6,987 bases of DNA from BB31 sp964582525 (GTDB taxonomy: Bacteria; Pseudomonadota; Gammaproteobacteria; Beggiatoales; Beggiatoaceae). The position numbers and the translations under genes were made by a program. Positions 1 through 5,659 of the stretch are shown here, in pieces. The notes below the pieces were generated by a model. The model was not told where the DNA came from, searched no databases, and was given only the letters and a program-made list of their open reading frames with translations. Position 1 is the stretch's first letter. Each line of letters opens with the position of its first letter. The stretch covers positions 1-6,987 of the forward strand of contig CAZOSP010000153.1 in the NCBI GenBank assembly GCA_964582525.1. The letters run 5' to 3'.

Positions 1-104
1 GGTAAAAGCGGAGATCGAAACGATACGGTTTATTCACTGAGGTTCTCTATAAGGGCAGGAAAAGCTTCTCTTGTTCCCACGCTCCCTGCGACAGTATCTG
101 CTTG

Positions 105-138
105 GTTTCACATCCTTGTCAATTTAGGTGCGTAAAGT
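105..138 (+). promoter_or_regulatory. Candidate Pho box with -10 element upstream of the phytase
   Basis: Two direct 7-base half-sites, GTTTCAC (105-111) and TTGTCAA (116-122), are separated by four bases, giving an 11-base period. Their cores TTTCA and TGTCA match the TGTCA core of the enterobacterial Pho box (CTGTCAT, 4-base spacer, CTGTCAT) at four and five of five positions. Exactly ten bases later is TAAAGT (133-138), four of six matches to TATAAT. That is the usual spacing in PhoB-activated promoters, where the box replaces the -35 element. The predicted leader is about 33 bases. The match is imperfect and rests on one site, but phosphate-starvation control would suit the downstream phytase. 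Confidence 0.4.
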
Positions 139-167
139 TCTCCCCTTGATTTATCTACCTTAAACTT

Positions 168-171
168 GGAG
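168..171 (+). promoter_or_regulatory. Ribosome binding site of the phytase gene
   Basis: GGAG lies six bases before the ATG at 178. It supports that start, which also begins a well-formed signal peptide. Confidence 0.7.
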
Positions 172-177
172 TGATTT

Positions 178-2568
178 ATGAAATTACGCAGCCTCACTGC
201 CAGCCTCATGCTGGCTCTTGGCAGTCATTCTGTCTTAGCGGCTAATGCCAGTTTTGACAGCAATACCAATATGTTAAAAATTCCTGAAGTACAGGGTTTA
301 CCCGCGCTAGGTTCTTTTTCTGCGGAGTTGCGTTTTGTTGATCCTGCCGCGTTGCTATTTATGCTTGAATCTGTTGCTTTAGTGCCAGCCGACAGTAGCG
401 AAAATCCTGCACATTACGCACCTGTAGATAATACTTTGTTTGTACCTGCTTTGGATTTTCCACCTTTTGTGCTGGATTTGTATATGCAGTTGAGCAGCCC
501 TATGCAATTCCGATTAAAGGATTTTCGCATTCATCCTTATGCGGTGGCGGAAACTGAGCCGAGTAGCAAAGGTGGCGCGGATACGCCCGCGATTTGGCTA
601 CATCCTGACAATCCTGCCGACAGTTTAGTGCTGGGTACAGATAGCGATGGTGGTCTTGAAGTCTTTGATTTAACGGGTAAACGCTTGCAGGTGTTGTTGC
701 CTGAACAAGAAATTAAATATGTTGATGTGCGTTATCAATTTCCGCTGAATGGCGCATTCGTCGATATTGTTGTTGCCACTAACGAGAAAGATAAGCTGTT
801 GGAGGTATTCTCAGTGGATGCAGAGACGCGCAGCTTGACGTCGATAACTGATGCTGCCGCGCCTATCAAGCCAAACTTGTCTCCAGACGGCATGTGTTTA
901 TACCGCAGTCCGTTGACGAATAAATATTACAGCTATGTGATGGACGGTGACGGTGCGGTGGAGCAGTGGGAGTTGTTGGACAATGGCGCGGGGAAAGTGT
1001 CTGCGAGCTTGATTCGCAGTTTTAATACGGGCGGCGAAACAGCAGCTTGTGTGGCGGATGATGAATTTTCAGCATTGTATATCACCGATGAGGAAGTCGC
1101 GTTGTGGCGTTATGGTGCTGAACCGGAAGATGGCATCGGACGTATAGCGGTGGATTTAGCCAAGCCGTTTGGAAATGTGATTGAACTGGAAGGTCTGGCA
1201 ATTCTGTATGGGCGCGATGGTAAGGGTTATCTGATCGCGGCGAATCAAGGCGGCAGCAATTTCTTGTTATATCAACGCACCAAAGGCAACAGCTTTGTCG
1301 GCAGCTTCAAACTCGCGCCTTCGGCTATCAACAGTGTTGGCGCGGTGGAAGAAACTAACGGTATTGCGGTCAGCAATGTGGCTTTTAATTCGGCTTTCCC
1401 AGCCGGTTTATTCGTGGCACAGGATGACAGCAACGGCAACACCCCACTAAATTTCAAATTAGCATCTTGGCAAGAGATTGCTAACTACTTAAATTTGCCA
1501 CTAGATAGCAGCTTTAATCCGCGCACGGTAGGGTTTGCGGATACCCACATCAAGCCCGTATCGCCGAGTGTGGAAACCGATCCCGTACCTGCCAGCGGTG
1601 ATTCTGCGGATGATCCTGCGATTTGGGTACACCCAACCGACCCTGCACTTAGCACCATCATCGGCACGCAAAAACAAGGCGGTTTCGTTGTCTATGACTT
1701 GCACGGCAAGGAAATTCAATATGCTGCTGATGGCAGTATGAACAATGTCGATCTGCGCTACAATTTCCCGCTGGGCGGCACACAAGTCGCGTTGGTGGCG
1801 TTCAGCAATCGTAATGACCATAGCATTGCTCTGTACAAAGTCAACAACGAAACACGCCAACTAGAAAATGTCGCCGCCCGTAAAATTTTGCCCGCCAATT
1901 TACAAGGTGAGATTTACGGCTTGTGCATGTACCGCAGCCGCGTCAACAGCGAATATTACGTGTTCATCAATTCGACTGCGGGTATCGCGCAGCAATGGCG
2001 CGTGTTTGACAATGGTAGTGGCTTGGTTGACGCAGAAATGTTGCGCGAATTTGCCGTAGGTTCGCAAACTGAAGGCTGTGTGGCAGATGACTTCGCCGCG
2101 CAACTCTACATCGGCGAAGAAAATGTCGGCATTTGGAAATACGGCGCAGAACCGGGTGATGGTGATGCTCGCGTACAAGTGGATAACACGGTTGACGCAG
2201 GCGGTCACATTACCGCTGATGTAGAAGGCTTGAGCATTTATTACAGTGGCGAGCAAAGCGGATATTTAATCGCCTCTAGCCAAGGTAACAATACCTTTAA
2301 CGTCTATGATCGCGCAGGTAATAATGCTTACATTGGCAGCTTCCAAGTAGTCGCGGCAGATGCGGCGGGCATTGATGGCGTATCAGAAACCGATGGTTTA
2401 GATGTGTTAAACCTACCGTTAGGTAGCCGATTCCCCAATGGCGTGTTTGTTGCGCAAGATGGGCGTAATATTGTTCCCAGTGAAAATCAAAACTTTAAGT
2501 TAGTGCCTTGGGAAAATATTGCGAACGGCTTAAATTTAGACACCGCGACGGGGTTTGATCCGCGTTAA
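178..2568 (+). CDS. Secreted tandem beta-propeller phytase (3-phytase family)
   Basis: 796 residues, predicted to hydrolyse phytate and other inositol phosphates outside the cytoplasm in a calcium-dependent way. Residues 1-21 form a signal peptide (basic start, hydrophobic core, likely cleavage after SVLA). Residues 23-120 are an extra beta-rich leader of unknown role. Two full-length propeller copies follow, about 125-450 and 465-796. The second carries the family signatures: DDPAIW (478-483), NVDLRY (523-528), E578, TEGCVADD (631-638), EE (647-648), EGL (683-685) and SETDGLDV (736-743). The first keeps the framework (PAIWLHP, VDVRYQFPL, CVADDE, WRYGAEP) but loses several acids: D479 becomes T136, E578 becomes S235, E632 becomes A289, D739 becomes N394. 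The C-terminal copy is therefore probably catalytic and the N-terminal copy accessory or degenerate. Known dual-domain phytases usually have a shortened N-terminal domain; this one is nearly complete. Family assignment is firm; activity is inferred. Confidence 0.9.
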   Translation: MKLRSLTASLMLALGSHSVLAANASFDSNTNMLKIPEVQGLPALGSFSAELRFVDPAALLFMLESVALVPADSSENPAHYAPVDNTLFVPALDFPPFVLDLYMQLSSPMQFRLKDFRIHPYAVAETEPSSKGGADTPAIWLHPDNPADSLVLGTDSDGGLEVFDLTGKRLQVLLPEQEIKYVDVRYQFPLNGAFVDIVVATNEKDKLLEVFSVDAETRSLTSITDAAAPIKPNLSPDGMCLYRSPLTNKYYSYVMDGDGAVEQWELLDNGAGKVSASLIRSFNTGGETAACVADDEFSALYITDEEVALWRYGAEPEDGIGRIAVDLAKPFGNVIELEGLAILYGRDGKGYLIAANQGGSNFLLYQRTKGNSFVGSFKLAPSAINSVGAVEETNGIAVSNVAFNSAFPAGLFVAQDDSNGNTPLNFKLASWQEIANYLNLPLDSSFNPRTVGFADTHIKPVSPSVETDPVPASGDSADDPAIWVHPTDPALSTIIGTQKQGGFVVYDLHGKEIQYAADGSMNNVDLRYNFPLGGTQVALVAFSNRNDHSIALYKVNNETRQLENVAARKILPANLQGEIYGLCMYRSRVNSEYYVFINSTAGIAQQWRVFDNGSGLVDAEMLREFAVGSQTEGCVADDFAAQLYIGEENVGIWKYGAEPGDGDARVQVDNTVDAGGHITADVEGLSIYYSGEQSGYLIASSQGNNTFNVYDRAGNNAYIGSFQVVAADAAGIDGVSETDGLDVLNLPLGSRFPNGVFVAQDGRNIVPSENQNFKLVPWENIANGLNLDTATGFDPR

Positions 2569-2585
2569 TGCCCATGCAGGGAAAT

Positions 2586-2615
2586 ATGGGGCTTACTTGC
2601 GTCAGCCCATCCTAC
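2586..2615 (-). repeat. REP-like hairpin unit (GTAGGATG family)
   Basis: Read on the minus strand, this unit begins GTAGGATGGGCTGA. Its ATGGGGCT (2586-2593) pairs with AGCCCAT (2604-2610), one base bulged, around a ten-base loop. The same layout (GTAGGAT, a short stem, TGA entering the loop) recurs at 4315-4343 and, inverted, at 4363-4398. This supports a dispersed family of intergenic palindromes. It lies 17 bases after the phytase stop. Confidence 0.5.
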
Positions 2616-2633
2616 GTTTGCTTACAATAAAAA

Positions 2634-2731
2634 GCGGGTGCAGGTTTGTAACCTGCACCTGAACGTTTTAATAACCTTGAAATTGAAGTTAGTCAAAATG
2701 TACGGGGCTAAGGTTACAAACCTTGACCCGC
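2634..2731. repeat. Inverted pair of AGGTT-NNN-AACCT palindromes
   Basis: The 21 bases at 2634-2654 reappear as their reverse complement at 2711-2731 with two mismatches. Both arms share GCGGGT followed by AGGTTTGTAACCT. Each arm is also a local hairpin (AGGTT, three-base loop, AACCT), so the 98-bp segment could fold as two small hairpins or one long one. The right arm ends 19 bases before the proposed start of the next gene. Confidence 0.6.
2635..2669 (+). terminator. Strong hairpin after the phytase, possible terminator and repeat unit
   Basis: A 12-bp stem (2635-2646 with 2650-2661, one G-T pair) closes on a three-base TGT loop. A TTTT run follows at 2666-2669, four bases after the stem. 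The stem is strong, but the T run is short and offset, so termination is only plausible. A near copy in inverted orientation lies at 2711-2731, which favours a mobile palindromic repeat that may also terminate phytase transcription. Confidence 0.4.
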
Positions 2732-2735
2732 AAGA

Positions 2736-2741
2736 TAAGGA
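2736..2741 (+). promoter_or_regulatory. Ribosome binding site that decides the nuclease start
   Basis: TAAGGA lies eight bases before GTG 2750. The longer alternative, TTG 2723, sits inside the repeat arm at 2711-2731 and has no such site, so GTG 2750 is preferred. Confidence 0.5.
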
Positions 2742-2749
2742 TTAAAAGT

Positions 2750-3643
2750 GTGCCAATACAAAAGTCATATCAAGATTTCCCCAACTACACTCAGTCCGCT
2801 TGGAAAAAGCAGTCACTCGTTGCATTTACCGACAAATGGGCGCAACAGGCTTTAATCACCACGCCCAAGCTACAAGACTTTTTCCAAAAAGTGACAAGCC
2901 AAACCCAATGGCAGTCCGCGCTGATTAAACAGGTACGCGCTTTTACCCTTGCGCCGTTTCTACGTAAATTACCTAATTATGCCCAACAATCACGCCATTA
3001 CTTTGCAAACTATCCAACCACTAAGCATTTATATGCCATGCCTGCTTATGGAAATTTGTCTTCCGTCCAGCATATGTTTGCACACGACGCTTTAGACTGG
3101 GGTTTTGGCTTCAGTGAACCGATGCTGACCAAAAGCTTGGCGCATTTTCTAACGCGCTTCCCCTTAGCCCACTGGTATTTTCTCAAAGCCTTATTTGATT
3201 GTTCGGATATTGGCGATCCGCAACTGCCCGATAAAACCACTTTTTTACACTCAGCATCAGCGACAGCGGAAGTGCTGACCGCAGAAGGTAAACGCATTGA
3301 TATAGTGCTTCGCTGGCGTTCTGCACAAGGTCAGCCGTGCCTTGCGGTGCTGGAATGTAAATTTCGACACCACATCGGCAGAGGGCAATTGCCCAGTTAC
3401 CAACGCTATGTGCGAGCGCAAGCCGTTGGCGAGCATTATCGGTTTTTGGTACTGTCCCGCTTGGATAGCAAAAGCCAAAAAGTTATGCGCTGCCATCATA
3501 ATCGTAAAAATTGGCGGCAAGTCAAGTGGGTGCGTTTATTACAACGCTGGGAAGCCTATCTCAGCAACGAACCCATTGAATTAGAAGATTTCGCTCGCTT
3601 TCGTCATACCCTATGGCAGAAAGCCTTACAACATTCAGCATAG
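2750..3643 (+). CDS. PD-(D/E)XK nuclease superfamily protein
   Basis: 297 residues from GTG 2750 (306 if TTG 2723 is used). The second half carries a PD-(D/E)XK core: a helix with SEPMLTKSLAHFL (E123), AEVLTAEGKRIDIVL with E174 and D184, the strand AVLECKF with E202 and K204, then Q213 and Y217 in GQLPSYQRYV. The D184...E202-x-K204 arrangement is the metal-binding and catalytic signature, and the E-x-K plus Q-x3-Y pattern resembles the PDDEXK_4-type family of uncharacterised proteins. The first 110 residues are rich in Lys, Gln and aromatics and I do not recognise them. The protein is clearly basic, which fits nucleic-acid binding. No signal peptide or membrane segment is visible. It is followed after 13 bases by an acidic protein, probably in one transcript. 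Fold assignment is good; substrate and role (repair, defence or mobile-element remnant) cannot be told. Confidence 0.7.
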   Translation: MPIQKSYQDFPNYTQSAWKKQSLVAFTDKWAQQALITTPKLQDFFQKVTSQTQWQSALIKQVRAFTLAPFLRKLPNYAQQSRHYFANYPTTKHLYAMPAYGNLSSVQHMFAHDALDWGFGFSEPMLTKSLAHFLTRFPLAHWYFLKALFDCSDIGDPQLPDKTTFLHSASATAEVLTAEGKRIDIVLRWRSAQGQPCLAVLECKFRHHIGRGQLPSYQRYVRAQAVGEHYRFLVLSRLDSKSQKVMRCHHNRKNWRQVKWVRLLQRWEAYLSNEPIELEDFARFRHTLWQKALQHSA

Positions 3644-3656
3644 AGAGAAACAAAGC

Positions 3657-4304
3657 ATGACCACATTAATTGATGTCCCTGAGAGTGTTCGAGATTATTT
3701 AAACGATAAAACCATTCGCTCGGTTGTTGACCACTTGTTAGAACAACAAGATGACAAATTGCCGCCTGATTTAGCATGGAATGAAGTGCGGGCTTATCAT
3801 CAGGCTTGGTTATCAGCGCAGAAAGTAAAGACGGATTATGTTTTATTATTGATGGATTTGTGGGATGCGATTTGGCGACCTGCTTTGCTTAAGTATGGGA
3901 TTGATGTGGAAAATCAGAGTTGGGATATTGAAGGGATGCAAGAATATGAGACAGAGCCAAGTCGTCATGTAATGTGGGATGACGAGATATTTTTTCGTTG
4001 GCTTACGCTGAAAACCTCAGATAGAGAATTTTCATTTGATACGCAGGTAAGAATAGATGGGGATGACGGAGGGATTATTTTGCTTTTTCGTGTAGATGAT
4101 GAAGAAAAAGAAATTTTACCTGCTGAAGAAACGTTATTTTCACAATGGCAATTCCATCAAGGTGATGGCGAGAACTTCTTTAAAACACCGAATACATTGA
4201 TTCGGATACAAGCTGACACTCAACAACTCGATATTTCAGCTTTGGTTACATTGGCAGATGAAGCGGTGGCTAAATTTATTGAGTGTACGGGGTGGAAGGC
4301 TTGA
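3657..4304 (+). CDS. Acidic hypothetical protein, probable operon partner of the nuclease
   Basis: 215 residues; I do not recognise a family. The ATG follows the nuclease stop by 13 bases with only a weak site (GAGAG, 3643-3647), which suggests co-transcription. By count it has 43 Asp plus Glu against 20 Lys plus Arg. Acid clusters occur at DDGG (about 135-138), VDDEEKE (about 146-152) and AEE (about 156-158). It is rich in Trp (for example DLWDAIWRP) and has no signal peptide or membrane helix, so it is probably a soluble cytoplasmic alpha/beta protein. The gene looks AT-richer than the phytase and the transporter, which may point to separate acquisition. An inhibitor or cofactor for the basic nuclease is one possibility; nothing in the sequence proves it. 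Confidence 0.65.
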   Translation: MTTLIDVPESVRDYLNDKTIRSVVDHLLEQQDDKLPPDLAWNEVRAYHQAWLSAQKVKTDYVLLLMDLWDAIWRPALLKYGIDVENQSWDIEGMQEYETEPSRHVMWDDEIFFRWLTLKTSDREFSFDTQVRIDGDDGGIILLFRVDDEEKEILPAEETLFSQWQFHQGDGENFFKTPNTLIRIQADTQQLDISALVTLADEAVAKFIECTGWKA

Positions 4305-4308
4305 ATCT

Positions 4309-4404
4309 AGCAAGGTAGGATGCGGTGAGGTACGAACCGCATCAATCACCTTTCTCCTGCATGATGCGGTTCGCAAAAAGACGCTCACCGCATCCTACCT
4401 TGCT
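4309..4404. repeat. 96-bp double inverted repeat (paired REP-like units)
   Basis: The outer arms 4309-4329 and 4384-4404 are perfect 21-bp reverse complements. The inner arms 4333-4344 and 4362-4373 are perfect 12-bp reverse complements. Each half also folds alone: GATGCGGT pairs with ACCGCATC at 4319-4326/4336-4343 and again at 4363-4370/4387-4394. This is the arrangement of two REP-type units facing each other. It starts four bases after the stop of the acidic-protein gene and could stabilise or end that transcript, though no T run follows. I see no target-site duplication at the borders and no coding capacity, so a non-autonomous palindromic repeat is more likely than an insertion sequence. 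Confidence 0.75.
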
Positions 4405-4444
4405 GCCAGCGCGAACGCGAATGCTCGGCGGCGTGCCATCATCC

Positions 4445-4479
4445 CGCGTGCTTCGACGAAAAGATGTCGCGCACCCTAC
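4445..4479 (-). repeat. Degenerate third copy of the GTAGG-type palindrome
   Basis: On the minus strand this begins GTAGGGTGCGCGAC. The + strand shows an imperfect hairpin, GTGC (4448-4451) with GCAC (4471-4474) and CGAC (4454-4457) with GTCG (4466-4469), small bulges between. It resembles the units at 4309-4404 in its CCTAC-type border but is diverged. The remaining gene-free sequence between 4405 and 4551 shows nothing else I can support; open frames crossing it run through the repeats and have no ribosome binding sites. Confidence 0.35.
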
Positions 4480-4551
4480 CGCTAGCACCCTGCCTGAAAC
4501 TACTCTCAGAGATATTTTTAACTGCTTAAAACCCAAGTATTTGCAACAAAC

Positions 4552-4579
4552 TTGATAAAGCAAAAAATGCAGTTATCTT
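4552..4579 (+). promoter_or_regulatory. Candidate sigma-70 promoter of the ATP-grasp-like gene
   Basis: TTGATA (4552-4557, five of six matches to TTGACA) is separated by 16 bases from TATCTT (4574-4579, four of six matches to TATAAT). The leader to ATG 4630 would be about 45 bases. If correct, TTG 4552 is promoter DNA rather than a start codon. Weak on its own. Confidence 0.3.
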
Positions 4580-4619
4580 TCGGGTATGAGTATAAACGTC
4601 CAACAATAACATTTTATTC

Positions 4620-4623
4620 GAGG
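4620..4623 (+). promoter_or_regulatory. Ribosome binding site that sets the start at 4630
   Basis: GAGG lies six bases before ATG 4630. The in-frame upstream TTG at 4552 has no comparable site, so the shorter form is preferred. Confidence 0.55.
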
Positions 4624-4629
4624 TTTCTT

Positions 4630-5550
4630 ATGCCTTTCTGCGGCGTTGCACCAGGTCGTCAACATCTTTTTAGCAAGCTCGCACCGCGTACCGACATTGC
4701 TGTCAGCGATGCCGAAGCTTGGCGTTTAAGTCCGCGACACCGCTGGCTATACAACAAGCTCGAACTGGCATTATTGCAAAACATCAGTGCTGCACCGCTG
4801 GGTGTGTCACCCCTCAGTCTGGGCTTTGATGCACAAGATCAGGTGTTTGTTAAACCCATTATCAATCTCTGGGGCTTGTCTCGCGGTGCGCAATGCTTGC
4901 GCGTCGCACAACTGCCAGAATTGCCGGGCTATATGTGGTCGCGCTACTTACAGGGCGAACATCTCAGCAGTGATGTATTGGTGAAAAATGGCACAGCTTT
5001 GTGGTTTGCTCATACGCTGGCTTCCACTGAAAAAGATCAAGCGCGTGCTTTATATTGGCAGATTGGGGTGGCGCGTGCCGAGGTCGAAAGCTTTTTGTGT
5101 GCATGGATTGCGCAGAATCTTGGCGACTACACGGGACTGTGCAATTTTGAGCTGATTGACGCTGTGATGATTGAAGCACATTTGCGCGGCTCAAACGGTT
5201 TTTTAGAATTTTATGGCGAAGAGTGGCTGCCGGCTTGGGTGCGTTTAGTGGATGACCATGACTGGCAAGCACCGCCGCCGATTCGTGGCGGCTTTGTGAT
5301 TTCCGTATTCACCCAAAATAACGCGCCGTTGCATATTAATCAGGTGGATGTGCGGCAATGGACAACCCCAAGCCTGTCTATCGAACTCGACTTAGACGGC
5401 GACAAGCGTCCGCAAGCGGGACGTGCAGCGATTATTCGTAGTGAAAATTTAGCCGCAGGTTTGCAAGCAAAAGAGGCTTTGCTTGACCTGTTACGCGCTC
5501 AACAAAGTAAGGATGGGCATTCAATAATACCCGAAGCTCAAACCTTCTAG
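4630..5550 (+). CDS. Hypothetical protein with ATP-grasp-like motifs
   Basis: 306 residues from ATG 4630. No family is recognised with certainty, but the order of motifs recalls an ATP-grasp fold. KPIINLWGLSRGA (75-87) resembles the nucleotide-binding lysine and glycine loop. SRYLQGEHLSSD (104-115) resembles the strand with a G-E turn that precedes the substrate region. CNFEL (171-175) followed by IEAHLRGSNGFLEF (181-194) resembles the late Glu and E-x-N-x-R metal and phosphate site, here E182-x-H-x-R186 with His-Leu in place of the usual Asn. A C-terminal part (about 215-306) is unassigned. No signal peptide or membrane helix is seen, so it is probably cytoplasmic. It stands alone between repeat clusters, so neighbours give no clue to substrate. 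The last residues (AQTF, stop) are encoded by a repeat unit, so the C-terminus may be altered. Confidence 0.6.
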   Translation: MPFCGVAPGRQHLFSKLAPRTDIAVSDAEAWRLSPRHRWLYNKLELALLQNISAAPLGVSPLSLGFDAQDQVFVKPIINLWGLSRGAQCLRVAQLPELPGYMWSRYLQGEHLSSDVLVKNGTALWFAHTLASTEKDQARALYWQIGVARAEVESFLCAWIAQNLGDYTGLCNFELIDAVMIEAHLRGSNGFLEFYGEEWLPAWVRLVDDHDWQAPPPIRGGFVISVFTQNNAPLHINQVDVRQWTTPSLSIELDLDGDKRPQAGRAAIIRSENLAAGLQAKEALLDLLRAQQSKDGHSIIPEAQTF

Positions 5551-5589
5551 GTTTTCAAACCTTCTAGGTTTTGAAAACCTAGAAGGTTT
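5538..5589. repeat. Tandem and inverted 17-bp palindromic repeats, possible terminator hairpin
   Basis: TCAAACCTTCTAGGTTTT occurs at 5538-5555 and again at 5555-5572 (17-base period). The second copy's AAACCTTCTAGGTTTT is followed, one base later, by its perfect reverse complement at 5574-5589, giving a hairpin of up to 16 paired positions before loop opening. The TAG stop of the preceding gene (5548-5550) lies in the first copy. No T run follows on the + strand, so termination is uncertain. The AGGTTT...AAACCT core resembles the palindromes at 2634-2731, suggesting related families. Confidence 0.7.
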
Positions 5590-5614
5590 ACGCCCGTATA
5601 ACATGAGTTAAAAT
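5587..5614 (+). promoter_or_regulatory. Weak candidate promoter for the transporter-FeoC operon
   Basis: TTTACG (5587-5592, four of six matches) and TAAAAT (5609-5614, five of six) are 16 bases apart, 45 bases before ATG 5660. The -35 half overlaps the end of the repeat arm, which would make the repeat part of the promoter. TATAACAT at 5597-5604 looks like one half of a Zur-type site, but the second half is absent. Confidence 0.25.
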
Positions 5615-5659
5615 AACCCACATTGCAAAAACCGACATTTACGCCGTCCGGAGTATATC

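Noticed and set aside
72..90. TTCCCACGCTCCCTGCG, resembling one half of a common TTCCCACGC...GCGTGGGAA palindrome.
   Set aside because: The matching right half is absent, so no palindrome can be shown from this window.
1..135. An open + strand frame from the window edge to TAA at 133-135, possibly the end of an upstream gene; its segment VYSLRFSIRA looks like a barrel beta-strand.
   Set aside because: Only 44 codons, the second half reads like non-coding sequence, and it overlaps the candidate promoter. A second frame closes at 38-40 and is equally possible.
1272..2256. Open frames of 60-119 codons on the minus strand and in another + frame within the phytase gene.
   Set aside because: They are shadows of a coding region with clear protein motifs, with no ribosome binding sites or recognisable products.
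3046..3584. Overlapping open frames on both strands inside the nuclease gene.
   Set aside because: The PD-(D/E)XK motifs identify the real frame; the others show no family features.
4309..4404. Possible CRISPR repeat or insertion sequence.
   Set aside because: There are no regularly spaced direct repeats with unique spacers, no transposase and no target-site duplication; the structure is two facing palindromic units.
4258..4563. Three overlapping open frames of 73-76 codons across the repeat region.
   Set aside because: Their translations run through perfect inverted repeats, have no ribosome binding sites and disagree in strand; they are by-products of repeat composition.
5597..5604. TATAACAT as a Zur or Fur operator before the efflux gene.
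   Set aside because: Only one half-site is present and the sequence is AT-rich, so a chance match is likely.
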